A DNA stretch of 64,000 nucleotides from Alistipes sp. (GCA_017532885.1 JAFXIS010000078.1:50002-114001); one strand, 5' to 3'; shown: positions 41,530 through 49,769, counted from the stretch's first letter. Numbers and translations: made by a program. The notes: generated by a model from the letters alone, not told the origin.

Positions 41530-43632
41530 ATGAAACTAAAAAATCAAATTATTATGGCAGCAATGGCTGTTTTGGCTTGCGGATGTGGCTGTGAGAAGTC
41601 AAAGAATCCGCTATTTAACGATTTTGACACTCCGCATGGTATTGCCCCGTTTGAGGAGATTACAATTGATGATTTCCGCGAGGGTATGTTGCGCGGTATG
41701 GAGGAACAGAAGGCGGAGATTGAGGCTATCGTGAATAACCCCGAGGCTCCCACTTTTGAGAATACTATCGTGGCGTTGGACGAGTGTGGAAGCTTGTTGC
41801 GTAAGGTACGCAGTACATTCTCTCCATTGTCGAGCAGTAACTCAACCGAGGAGATTCGCGCTTTGCAGAAGGAGATGTCGCCCATCTCGTCGGCACATAG
41901 CGACGATATCAACCTTAATCCGGAGCTTTTTGCTCGCGTGAAGGCTGTCTACGAGCAGCGTGAGTCACTTGGCCTTACGGCAGAGCAGCTGACATTGCTG
42001 GAGAATAATTACAAGCGCTTTGTACGCAGTGGTGCCGAGCTTAACGATGAGCAGAAGGCAAAGTTGCGCGAACTAAATCAGCAGCTTTCGATGTTGCAGC
42101 TTACATTCTCGCAGAATCTTCGTCACGAAACAAATAATACTTTTGTTGTGGTAAATTCACTTGAGGAGCTTAAGGGTTTACCTCAGGCTAATATTGATGC
42201 TGCGGCGAAGATGGCAGCCGAGAATGGTCAGGAGGGTAAGTGGATGTTCAATATGCAGCGCCCGAGCTGTAATCCGGTGTTGCAGTATTGTGAGAATCGC
42301 GCTCTTCGCGAGAAGGTTTATAAGGCGTATTATAATCGCGGAAATCAGGGTAACGAGTATGACAATAAGGCTATTTCGGCACAGATTGTTGCTTTGCGTC
42401 TTGAGAAGGCTCAGTTGATGGGATATAAGAACTACGCCGAAATGGCACTTGAGGACCGTATGGCAAAGAATCCCGAAGCGGTGTATGCGTTGCTTGACGA
42501 GGTGTGGGTTCCAGCAGTGAAGAAGGCAAAGGAGGAGATTGACGACATCCGTAAGGAGATTCGCAAGGAGGGTAAATCGTTCGAGCCCGAGGGTTGGGAC
42601 TTTATGTATTATCAGGATAAGGCAAAGCAGGCGAAGTATGCCGTTGATGAGCAGGAGTTGCGCTCTTACCTTGAGATTAACAATGTTATGCAGGGCGTCT
42701 TTTATGTTGCCAACAAGCTCTATGGCCTCACATTCAAGGAGGTTACATCGGAGGTACCTTCATATGAGCCTACCGCAAAGGCATATGAGGTTATCGACCG
42801 CGACGGCAAGTTGCTCGCGATATTTTATAGCGATAACTTCCCGCGTGACGGTAAGGGTGCCGGTGCATGGTGTACATCGTTCCGCGCACAGCGTTACGAG
42901 AATGGCGAGCGCCTGATTCCTATCGTTGTGAACTGCTGTAATATGACTACCCCCAACAGCGAGGGCTACGCTTTGCAAAGCATTGATAATGTGCGCACAA
43001 TATTCCACGAGTTTGGTCATGCGTTGCATAACTTTATGCGCGATGTGAATTATAGCGGCGTTGGTGGCGTGGAGCGTGATTTCGTGGAGCTTCCTTCGCA
43101 GATTAACGAACATTGGGCATTTGAGCCTGAGGTTTTGGCAGTCTATGCCAAGCATTATCAAACGGGCGAAGTTATCCCTATGGAACTTGTCGAGAAGATT
43201 GTCGAAAGTTCGAAGTATGGTCAGGGCTTCGCTACTGTGGAGTACATTGCAGCATCGCTCAGCGATATGGATTTGCATGTGCTTACAGAGGTTCCCGAAA
43301 ATCTCGATGTTATGGAGTTTGAGAGCGAGAAGTTGGCTGCTCGCGGTATCCCGCAGCAGATTTTGCCTCGCTATCGCATGACGAACTTCAGCCATACTAT
43401 GGGTGGCGGTTATAGCGCAGGCTATTACAGCTATATGTGGGCAGAGGTACTCGATGCTGACGCATTTGAGGCCTTCTCGGAAACGGGCGATATCTTCAAT
43501 CAGGAGGTTGCCGAGAAGTTCCGCCGCTATGTCCTCACGCCGGGCGGTATTGACGACGGTATGACTATGTATAAGGCATTCCGTGGTCGTGAGCCGCAGA
43601 TTGACGCTCTGCTCCGCGCAAGAGGATTGTAA
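41530..43632 (+). CDS. M3-family metallopeptidase (dipeptidyl carboxypeptidase-like) lipoprotein
   Basis: A 700-residue zinc peptidase. The signal segment ends VLACGCGCEK, a lipobox. After a long helical region comes the zinc site RTIFHEFGHALHNFM near residue 492, with the third-ligand region NEHWAFEPEVLAVYAKHY about 30 residues on. The C-terminal HTMGGGYSAGYYSYMWAEVLDADAFEAF matches Dcp/oligopeptidase A. It removes dipeptides from peptide C-termini in the envelope. With the aminopeptidase upstream it forms a peptide-scavenging pair, although each has its own leader. Confidence 0.93.
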   Translation: MKLKNQIIMAAMAVLACGCGCEKSKNPLFNDFDTPHGIAPFEEITIDDFREGMLRGMEEQKAEIEAIVNNPEAPTFENTIVALDECGSLLRKVRSTFSPLSSSNSTEEIRALQKEMSPISSAHSDDINLNPELFARVKAVYEQRESLGLTAEQLTLLENNYKRFVRSGAELNDEQKAKLRELNQQLSMLQLTFSQNLRHETNNTFVVVNSLEELKGLPQANIDAAAKMAAENGQEGKWMFNMQRPSCNPVLQYCENRALREKVYKAYYNRGNQGNEYDNKAISAQIVALRLEKAQLMGYKNYAEMALEDRMAKNPEAVYALLDEVWVPAVKKAKEEIDDIRKEIRKEGKSFEPEGWDFMYYQDKAKQAKYAVDEQELRSYLEINNVMQGVFYVANKLYGLTFKEVTSEVPSYEPTAKAYEVIDRDGKLLAIFYSDNFPRDGKGAGAWCTSFRAQRYENGERLIPIVVNCCNMTTPNSEGYALQSIDNVRTIFHEFGHALHNFMRDVNYSGVGGVERDFVELPSQINEHWAFEPEVLAVYAKHYQTGEVIPMELVEKIVESSKYGQGFATVEYIAASLSDMDLHVLTEVPENLDVMEFESEKLAARGIPQQILPRYRMTNFSHTMGGGYSAGYYSYMWAEVLDADAFEAFSETGDIFNQEVAEKFRRYVLTPGGIDDGMTMYKAFRGREPQIDALLRARGL

Positions 43633-43795
43633 GAAACTGTTTGAAATTTATTTATCTTGTTCTTTTAAGTTGTTTACGGCTCTTTTTTCGTCGGATTCTC
43701 GTTACATAGGGGGTTGCTATGCGCCTCAAATCCGACGAAAAAATAGCCACAAAACAGCCATAAAATAAATTCGTAAACAAATTCAAACAGTTTCT
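43632..43795. mobile_element. MITE-like 164-bp imperfect palindrome
   Basis: The termini are a 14-bp perfect inverted repeat (agaaactgtttgaa at 43632, ttcaaacagtttct at 43782). Nested inside are tgtttacg/cgtaaaca and ttttttcgtcggatt/aatccgacgaaaaaa. There is no open reading frame. It begins 1 nt after the stop codon of the M3 peptidase. The structure fits a miniature inverted-repeat element or a decayed insertion sequence; no transposase is in the window to prove mobility. Confidence 0.6.
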
Positions 43796-43826
43796 AAAAA
43801 TTATAACAAGGTAAAAATAAGGGACT

Positions 43827-43859
43827 ATTGAGGTCTGATTCGTAGACCTTAATAGTTCT
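43827..43859. promoter_or_regulatory. Hairpin in the leader of the orphan gene
   Basis: actattgaggtct pairs with agaccttaatagt (13 bp, one G-T), loop gattcgt. It is followed by ttcttgttta, too weak a T run for a confident terminator, so it could be a leader structure. Confidence 0.45.
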
Positions 43860-43877
43860 TGTTTAATATCAGATTAT

Positions 43878-45026
43878 ATGAAGGTCATGTTTCAATATTG
43901 TTGTCAGTGTCTGTCGGGTGCTACGGCCGATAGGTTTAGGATGTTGCAAATCATACTAATATTTTTATTCGCTATAACTCCAATCGTTGGTGCTAAGGCT
44001 GATAATGATGCGAAAGCCATACAAACATCAACAAATATCGAGCAGTCGCAAAGTAAAGTTGCTGTGATATTTACTGAAAAATTTGTTGATAAAATTGGGT
44101 ATACCATATATGTGAATGGCGTGAACACCAAAGGCGCGACCGATAATATTGATGTGATTTATCTCGATATTAAAAATTTCCAAACAGAAGCATTTGAGAC
44201 ATATACGGTAAAAAGCGTTACGAATAGGGAGTTATATGTGCTTTCATCCAATGGCGTTAAGGAGGGACCTCTTCGTTTGACTCATGTGGTAGCAGCGTCG
44301 CAAGAAAGTGGAGAGTTGGAATCATTTATTACTCCTACGATGACTAATTATGTGAAGGCTCTTATCGCACATCCATATAATAAAACCGGTATTGAGTTGG
44401 AGTCGGATGTGAGCTATATTGTATACAATGAGCAGGAATGGGAGAATCACGGAATTATAAATCAAGAGGGAATAAAAGATTTCACATGGCCAATGATAAA
44501 TACGGGTAATATGGAAAATTTTGGAGAGTTAGTGCCCTCTTTTACCCGCAAAATTCAAGGCTCTTATGGAGTTTATACTGTAAGACTATATAAAAAAGAT
44601 ACGAAAGAATATTACGGTGGACATTGTATAACACTTCAAAAAGAGGGTGAGGACGAGTTTAGGCTTAGAAAAACTTATAAGACCGATATTGCAATAGACG
44701 CTTTCGATGCGATTATTCCTTGCGGAACTATATTTGAAATATTTACTTATGCTGGATCTAAAACAAACAAAGTGAATGTCTTTACAGATGATCTCTTAGG
44801 TGCAGAATTATACAAAATATGGGATGAGGGTTATCACTATTTCTATGTATCTGGTGAGAATTCGTATTCTTCACTGACAATTACTCCCCATGGTGAAAAT
44901 TATGACGATTATAATGTACTTCTACATAAATATCCATACAGCTATCTTCGCCATGCGATGTATAAGGTTAGATTGGAGAATTTTGTGGATGATGTGAAAA
45001 AGTTTGAGGAGTCGAGAAAGAACTAA
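43878..45026 (+). CDS. Secreted protein of unknown function
   Basis: A 382-residue exported protein. A signal peptide is clear only from Met22 (MLQIILIFLFAITPIVGAKAD), so translation probably begins at 43941 rather than 43878. The remainder is mixed strand/helix, rich in Tyr, Asn and Lys, with repeated short beta motifs (VAVIFTEKFVDKIGYTIYVNG, YGVYTVRLYKKDTKEYYGGH, YHYFYVSGENSYSSLTI). No family is recognised. Its AT content is visibly higher than in the neighbouring genes, and it lies between a MITE-like palindrome and a perfect 21-bp inverted repeat, which suggests recent acquisition. Confidence 0.7.
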   Translation: MKVMFQYCCQCLSGATADRFRMLQIILIFLFAITPIVGAKADNDAKAIQTSTNIEQSQSKVAVIFTEKFVDKIGYTIYVNGVNTKGATDNIDVIYLDIKNFQTEAFETYTVKSVTNRELYVLSSNGVKEGPLRLTHVVAASQESGELESFITPTMTNYVKALIAHPYNKTGIELESDVSYIVYNEQEWENHGIINQEGIKDFTWPMINTGNMENFGELVPSFTRKIQGSYGVYTVRLYKKDTKEYYGGHCITLQKEGEDEFRLRKTYKTDIAIDAFDAIIPCGTIFEIFTYAGSKTNKVNVFTDDLLGAELYKIWDEGYHYFYVSGENSYSSLTITPHGENYDDYNVLLHKYPYSYLRHAMYKVRLENFVDDVKKFEESRKN

Positions 45027-45081
45027 TATATTGCGTTACAGTCTATTTCATGGCTGTTTATATAAAAAGAGCAAATATTTT

Positions 45082-45129
45082 ATGAAGTGACCCCAAAAGT
45101 TTAGGCAAAAACTTTTGGGGTCACTTCAT
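45082..45129. terminator. 21-bp perfect palindrome, bidirectional terminator or collapsed IS end pair
   Basis: 45082-45102 is perfectly complementary to 45109-45129, with loop aggcaa. It lies between convergent genes. The arm contains tgaccccaaaagttt, which resembles terminal inverted repeats of IS3-group elements in Bacteroidota. It could therefore be two abutted IS ends rather than an ordinary terminator. Confidence 0.7.
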
Positions 45130-45148
45130 CTCGGGTCGCTTCTTATCA

Positions 45149-45619
45149 TTATTTCTTATCTTTCTTCTTGAAAAGATTTGTAACTTTATCGACGCCGCCC
45201 TTTATTAGCTCTTTAGGATTCTTTCGGGCATCATCGCCACCGCCTTTCAATGGCTTTTTATCCGAAAGGATGTAGGTCGCTTTGTAATTATCAATAATCT
45301 GAGTGAGCTTATATTTACCATCTCCCTCGGTGATGAATTCGATAGAACAAAACTTGCCGCCGCCTACGCTCTGAGTGTAATATACATCAAAAGTCTTCTT
45401 GTTGCCGTTTACCTTGAGGTTTTTCATGGGGCACTTGGTTTCGTCTTCGCTGTCCGAATCGAGGAAGAAATAGTTGTTATCCCAATCAACTCTGAACCAA
45501 TAGACAGATGCGTTCTCCTGTCCTACCTCCTCCACTACATAATAATCTTGCCATTGCTGTGCCGCTGCATGCGAAATTGAGCAAAATGCTACAATTGCCA
45601 ATAAAAGGAACTTTTTCAT
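45149..45619 (-). CDS. Secreted protein of unknown function with basic tail
   Basis: A 156-residue protein with signal peptide MKKFLLLAIVAFCSISHAAAQ. The mature part is beta-rich (YYVVEEVGQENASVYWFRVDWDNNYFFLDSD). Two Cys (KCPM, KFCS) may form a disulfide. The tail is lysine-rich (GGVDKVTNLFKKKDKK). No family is recognised. A TAACTTTG box lies on the minus strand at 45656-45649. It is convergent with the orphan gene at 43878. Confidence 0.7.
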   Translation of the reverse strand: MKKFLLLAIVAFCSISHAAAQQWQDYYVVEEVGQENASVYWFRVDWDNNYFFLDSDSEDETKCPMKNLKVNGNKKTFDVYYTQSVGGGKFCSIEFITEGDGKYKLTQIIDNYKATYILSDKKPLKGGGDDARKNPKELIKGGVDKVTNLFKKKDKK

Positions 45620-45656
45620 AATACCATTAATTTGATGTTAGTTGTGTACAAAGTTA

Positions 45657-45935
45657 AAAGAAAAAATACAAATATTACTATCCGTTGTTATATTTTTTGC
45701 TTTGGGAAATAATGAAAAGAGTCAGTATAAGGCTCACAAGTCGAAAATTTGTCGTAGGGTCACACAACTCTGTCAATAAATATACAAGGAAATCAAGATT
45801 TATATAGGAGGAAATACTTAGAAGACAGAAAATAGACAAGAATATATGGTGTTTTTATAATAAAAAAAAGGAGGTACAAGAAAATAATTCTCATTCCTCC
45901 TGTTGATAATCAGCTATTTACGCTGATAGTCTTGT
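45657..45935. other. AT-rich gap with terminator
   Basis: No gene is seen. On the minus strand, aggagg (45901-45896) pairs with cctcct (45874-45869) and is followed by T8 (45868-45861), forming the terminator of the DUF2795 gene. The rest is AT-rich sequence without clear structure. Confidence 0.55.
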
Positions 45936-46157
45936 CTAATACTCCTCCTCGTTAAAGAAAAAATCATCTTTTGAGGGGTAGTCGGGCCAGATATCCTCGA
46001 TTGATTCGTAGATGTCGCCCTCGTCCTCAATCTCCTGCAAGTTCTCCAAAACCTCAAGTGGCGCGCCAGAACGGATTGCGTAGTCAATCAACTCCTCTTT
46101 TGTTGCGGGCCATGGTGCATCTTCAAGTTTAGATGCCAACTCTAAAGTCCAATACAT
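45936..46157 (-). CDS. DUF2795-family small acidic protein
   Basis: A 73-residue protein, MYWTLELASKLEDAPWPATKEELIDYAIRSG..., matching the DUF2795 family in both size and its W-P-A-T-K-E-E-L-I-D-Y-A core. An acidic C-terminus (PDYPSKDDFFFNEEEY) follows. Function is unknown, but it is highly conserved and often highly expressed in Bacteroidales. It has its own promoter (46237-46207) and terminator, so it is monocistronic. Confidence 0.85.
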   Translation of the reverse strand: MYWTLELASKLEDAPWPATKEELIDYAIRSGAPLEVLENLQEIEDEGDIYESIEDIWPDYPSKDDFFFNEEEY

Positions 46158-46206
46158 AGCGATATATGTTTTAAGTTAAATTTTCAATTTTACTTATAAT
46201 TGGGCG

Positions 46207-46237
46207 CAAATATATATGTTGTAATTCAAAATTCAAA
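46207..46237 (-). promoter_or_regulatory. Promoter of the DUF2795 gene
   Basis: On the minus strand, TTTG at 46237-46234 (within an ATTTTGA repeat), 19 bp, TATATTTG at 46214-46207. Confidence 0.8.
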
Positions 46238-46351
46238 ATCCCAAAATCAAAAATATTTACGCCATGTATTAAAATATCCGCATGAGATATAAAAAAGTGT
46301 AATGGTAGTAATATGTTTTTGATTATTAGGAAAATTCGCGGAAGTAGAAAA

Positions 46352-46393
46352 TTTAAGGAGTCGAGGTTTTGTATTTACCCCTAAACTCCTTAA
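46352..46393. terminator. Hairpin after the adenosyltransferase gene
   Basis: tttaaggagt pairs perfectly with actccttaaa across 22 nt. It is placed downstream of the minus-strand adenosyltransferase stop. The T run on that strand is weak (attttc). Confidence 0.5.
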
Positions 46394-46432
46394 AGTCACC
46401 TCTTTTTGAGTTGTTTATGCCAATGTCTGCAT

Positions 46433-46984
46433 CTATGGAATCCATAAAATCTCCTCGGTGTGGGTGGCTTCGGTCACGCTGCGCCCAAGAAGGTAAAAAA
46501 AGTCGGATAGGCGGTTCAAATATTCCAAAACCGAGGGCTCGACTTCGCACTCCTGCTGTGCGCGTAGTGCGGCACGCTCGGCGCGACGACATACCGTGCG
46601 GCATACATGGCATAGCGAAATGCGCTCATCGCCTCCGGGAATAGTGAACTTTGTAATTGCCGGTAGCCGTTCTTGCATCTGGTCGATAGCCTCTTCGAGG
46701 TAGTGGGTTGTGGCGCTATTTAACTTTGCCACCTTATCCTCGCCACCCTTGCCCACAGCGAGCAGCGCTGCTACGGTCATAAGGTGTGATTCGATATGGC
46801 GCAACTGCTCCACATGACCCTCGAAACCATCATCGGCAGAGAGTTTATCGGCCAGAAGTGCGGTGAAGGCTGTGAGTTCGTCCGCCGTGCCGTATGCCTC
46901 GACGCGGAGGTCGCATTTTATGACGCGCTCGCCTCCAATCAGCGAGGTCATGCCCTTATCTCCTTGTTTTGTATATATCTTCAT
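46433..46984 (-). CDS. Cob(I)alamin adenosyltransferase, PduO type
   Basis: A 183-residue ATP:corrinoid adenosyltransferase. It opens MKIYTKQGDKGMTSLIGGERV (ATP site) and has DLRVEAYGTADELTAF near residue 25. The late motif FTIPGGDERISLCHVCRTVCRRAERAAL near 107 binds ATP and corrinoid. It makes adenosylcobalamin, consistent with B12-dependent metabolism in Bacteroidales. It lies 18 nt downstream of a methyltransferase-remnant gene and 550 nt downstream of the BaiN-type gene on the same strand. Confidence 0.92.
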   Translation of the reverse strand: MKIYTKQGDKGMTSLIGGERVIKCDLRVEAYGTADELTAFTALLADKLSADDGFEGHVEQLRHIESHLMTVAALLAVGKGGEDKVAKLNSATTHYLEEAIDQMQERLPAITKFTIPGGDERISLCHVCRTVCRRAERAALRAQQECEVEPSVLEYLNRLSDFFYLLGRSVTEATHTEEILWIP

Positions 46985-47002
46985 AGTTATATGAGTTTAT
47001 GC

Positions 47003-47527
47003 TTATAGACGAAATACCTGCTTGGGCAGATGATTGTTGAATAGTAACAAATAGCCTCTATTGTCGATGCTTGTGCAACGATGAGCCTCGACTATCGTTT
47101 TGCATGTGTTGCGGCGTTCGCGGTCAAGAGCCGGAGCAAGAATGCAGAGTGTCGTGCCATTCGCGGTTGCTGCGGCAGAGAGTGCGTGCAGAGCATCTGA
47201 TGCTATGTCGGCGGTAATGATTGCTAAATCCACTCCTCGGAATGCCTCTGCGCTGCAATCTATGACAAAAGAGGTGTATTTGCAGTGGTGCAACAGATTC
47301 TGGAGCTGAATGCAACGCCTGCGAGGAACATCCAACGCCATGAGTGCATCATATAGCGAGGTGTCGCCATCGCTTAACTTACGGCACATAAAGACTTGAC
47401 GCACGATGTTGTAGACGAACGGGGAGTGTACTCCATGCCCGCGCCAATAGCGTGCTCGCTTGATGTCGGATGGACGAAAAGTCCAATCGTATAAGCGTCG
47501 TTTTATGTTGCGTCCCGTAATTTTCAT
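47003..47527 (-). CDS. Degenerate SAM-methyltransferase-like protein
   Basis: A 174-residue protein. The N-terminus (RARYWRGHGVHSPFVYNIVRQVF, about 24-46) matches the G-H-G-x-H-S-P-F start of Bacteroidales class I O-methyltransferase-like proteins. The C-terminus (TSIDNRGYLLLFNNHLPKQVFRL) resembles their last strands. The middle is about 60-70 residues short, and the glycine-rich AdoMet motif I is not visible. It is probably a shortened homologue that cannot methylate, or a gene in decay, although the frame is intact. It lies 7 nt after the upstream flavoprotein gene. Confidence 0.65.
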   Translation of the reverse strand: MKITGRNIKRRLYDWTFRPSDIKRARYWRGHGVHSPFVYNIVRQVFMCRKLSDGDTSLYDALMALDVPRRRCIQLQNLLHHCKYTSFVIDCSAEAFRGVDLAIITADIASDALHALSAAATANGTTLCILAPALDRERRNTCKTIVEAHRCTSIDNRGYLLLFNNHLPKQVFRL

Positions 47528-47534
47528 TGTCGGT

Positions 47535-48782
47535 CTATTTCTTTAATTGTCCCGCCAAGCGACCTGTCGAGAAGGCAATCTGAAGATTGTAGCCTCCGGT
47601 GTTGGCATCGAGGTCGAGTACCTCGCCCGCAAAATACAGACCCTTGACCTTGAGCGACTCCATGGTGTATTTATTTACCTCGTCGCAGCTTACACCACCT
47701 GCCGTCACAACGGCATATTCGAATGGTGCGTAGTCGGTAATGGGGAATGTAAAGCCCTTCAAAACCTTCGCCAAACGCACGATTTCGGCATCAGTAACTT
47801 TGCGGATATAGTTCTTCGAGTGAACATCCAGCTCGTGTGCAATGGGGATAACGAGGTGCTTGGGTACGAGCTTACGCAGTAGCTCCGAGAAGAACTCCTC
47901 GGGTTGCATCTCGGCAATTTCTCGTTTTATGCGCTCGATAAGAACCTCCTCGGTAAGGGCGGGTTTCATATCAAGAACGAGTTTTACGCGCTTCTCGTCA
48001 ATTAGGGCATCCACAGCATCGCGGCTTACGCGCAGTGCCACAGCTCCCTCAATGCCTCGCTCCGAGAAACTTATCTCGCCAAACTCCTCTTGCTTTAGTT
48101 CTCCATCGACAAAGAGCTTCGCGTTTATATTTTTGAGCAACAGACCATTAAGGAATTTTACCTGTGGATGCGAGGTGCGTAGTGGAGTGAGCGAGGGGCG
48201 CACGGCCTCTACCTTGTGTCCGAGGTGGTCGGCGAAGATATATCCGTCGCCCGTAGAGCCCGTTCCGGGATAGCTGACGCCTCCCGTTGCGATAATTACA
48301 TTCTCGGCCTCCATCTTGCGTGTGAAACCTCGGCGGTTCTCATACTCCACGCCGTAAATCTTGCCGCCAAGCGTAAGAACTTCGCTTACGCGGGTATGGA
48401 ACATAAACTCCACATCGTTATCCTTACAATAATCCTCCAGGGCGTTAGCTATATCCCACGCCTTGCCGCTATGGGGGAATACGCGCTGACCGCGCTCGAT
48501 GTCGAGTTTTACACCCAAGCGCTCGAAGAAACGGATTGTCGCCTTGTTGTTAAATTCGGCAAATGCTATATCGAAGAAGTCGGCATTGGTGCGAATGGCC
48601 TCCTTGAACTCCTCGGGTGGGCGAGCATTCGTAAGGTTGCAACGACCTTTACCCGAGATGCGGATTTTGCGTCCTGCCTTCTCCATCTTCTCCATGAGCA
48701 AAACCTTCTTGCCTGCTCGTGCGGCTGTGGCGGCAGCCATCAATCCCGCAGCACCTGCGCCTATAACTATTACATCGTACAT
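47535..48782 (-). CDS. NAD(P)/FAD-dependent oxidoreductase, BaiN/HI0933 family
   Basis: A 415-residue flavoprotein. The FAD motif is VIVIGAGAAGLMAAATAARAGKKVLLMEK at residue 4, followed by KAGRKIRISGKGRCNLTNA near 36, the family hallmark. ATGGVSYPGTGSTGDGYIFA is near 163, and GLYFAGEVLDLDANTGGYNLQIAFSTGRLAG is at the C-terminus. The family includes BaiN of Clostridium scindens, proposed to act in bile-acid dehydroxylation. It is very widespread, so that role cannot be assumed. ATG at 48782 preferred to the TTG ten codons upstream; TACATTTG on the minus strand at 48809-48802 is a plausible -7 box. Confidence 0.9.
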   Translation of the reverse strand: MYDVIVIGAGAAGLMAAATAARAGKKVLLMEKMEKAGRKIRISGKGRCNLTNARPPEEFKEAIRTNADFFDIAFAEFNNKATIRFFERLGVKLDIERGQRVFPHSGKAWDIANALEDYCKDNDVEFMFHTRVSEVLTLGGKIYGVEYENRRGFTRKMEAENVIIATGGVSYPGTGSTGDGYIFADHLGHKVEAVRPSLTPLRTSHPQVKFLNGLLLKNINAKLFVDGELKQEEFGEISFSERGIEGAVALRVSRDAVDALIDEKRVKLVLDMKPALTEEVLIERIKREIAEMQPEEFFSELLRKLVPKHLVIPIAHELDVHSKNYIRKVTDAEIVRLAKVLKGFTFPITDYAPFEYAVVTAGGVSCDEVNKYTMESLKVKGLYFAGEVLDLDANTGGYNLQIAFSTGRLAGQLKK

Positions 48783-48915
48783 CGTGAAGTCAAATTTTCT
48801 ACAAATGTACAAAATTGTAGTTAGATTATATCTGTTTTAAGCATAGAAAGAGAAGTTTTTCGGTAAAATTTCTAACTTTGTGAGGAATTAACAGACGATT
48901 TTTTTTGAGAACGAT

Positions 48916-49173
48916 ATGAAAAAGAGTGTTTATCCCACTTGCGGAGTCTGCTCACAAGCGATAGTTGTGGAACTTACGGATGATGATGTGGTGAGCAGTG
49001 TGGAGTTTATTGGCGGCTGTCAGGGCAATACGCAGGGCGTGGCAGTATTGGCTGTGGGGATGCCTGCGGATGAGGTTATTGCGCGCCTTGAGGGCATTAA
49101 TTGCGGTCGCAAGGGAACATCGTGCCCCGACCAGTTGGCGAAGGCGCTAAGAAAGATGAAAGAGCAAAGATGA
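48916..49173 (+). CDS. TSCPD-domain protein (TIGR03905 type)
   Basis: An 85-residue cysteine-rich protein (TCGVCSQ, GGCQGNTQ, INCGRKGTSCPDQLAKAL). It is a stand-alone version of the TSCPD domain found at the C-terminus of class II ribonucleotide reductases. The conserved cysteines suggest metal or redox function. A TAACTTTG box is at 48873-48880. Its last codons fall in a 22-bp repeat (49161-49182) also found at the end of the gene at 346. Confidence 0.85.
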   Translation: MKKSVYPTCGVCSQAIVVELTDDDVVSSVEFIGGCQGNTQGVAVLAVGMPADEVIARLEGINCGRKGTSCPDQLAKALRKMKEQR

Positions 49174-49183
49174 AAGATAAAAA

Positions 49184-49276
49184 AGATTCTCACGCAAAAC
49201 TGCATTTTTGCTCAGAATGACGGATTGCCTACCACATGGCGTCACTCTGAGGGAGCATAAGCGACCGTGAGAGTCT
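49184..49276. repeat. Two adjacent dispersed palindromic repeats
   Basis: 49184-49222 belongs to a family beginning agattctcacgca and ending gctcagaatga (also at 51193-51228 inverted and, split, around 59590-59673). 49240-49276 belongs to a second family beginning cgtcactctgaggg and ending gcgaccgtgagagtct (also at 41239-41275 and 59614-59650). Both can form hairpins. Confidence 0.75.
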
Positions 49277-49298
49277 AAAAAAAGATAAAAGAACAAAG

Positions 49299-49769
49299 AT
49301 GAAAAAGATTAAAAATCCATGGATAGGGGAGCCTACATATCATTGTTATGGCTGTGACCCGAATAATGAGGCGGGGCTGAAGATGGAGTTCTTTGAGGAT
49401 GGTGACGAAATTGTCAGCCATTGGCATCCGCGCGTCGAGTTCGAGAGCTGGCGCAATACTCTGCATGGTGGTGTGCAGGCCGTTTTGGTCGATGAGATAG
49501 CGAGCTGGGTTATTTTCCGTAAGTTCCAGACGAGTGGCGTGACCTCACATCTTGATATGCGCTACAAAAAGCAGGTGGTGATTAGTCAGGAGCATATTAC
49601 CCTGCGTGCTCGTGTTGTGCGTCAGCGTCGTCAGGTGATAGATATTGATGTCGATTTGTTTGACGCCGAGGGTGAGTTGTGTACGCAAGGTCACTGCATC
49701 TATTTCCTTACACCCAAACAGCGCGCGTGCGAGGAGTTTGGTTTTAAGGATTTTGAACTCGAAGAGTAG
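49299..49769 (+). CDS. PaaI-family hotdog thioesterase
   Basis: A 156-residue hotdog-fold protein. The start IGEPTYHCYGCDPNNEAGLKMEF and the core WRNTLHGGVQAVLVDEIASWVIF (near 48) match PaaI/YbgC acyl-CoA thioesterases, with the H-G-G catalytic loop and following Asp/Glu. T-S-H-L-D-M-R-Y is the next strand. It should hydrolyse an acyl-CoA of unknown chain. The ATG sits directly after the repeat tract (AAAGATGAAAAAG). Confidence 0.87.
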   Translation: MKKIKNPWIGEPTYHCYGCDPNNEAGLKMEFFEDGDEIVSHWHPRVEFESWRNTLHGGVQAVLVDEIASWVIFRKFQTSGVTSHLDMRYKKQVVISQEHITLRARVVRQRRQVIDIDVDLFDAEGELCTQGHCIYFLTPKQRACEEFGFKDFELEE

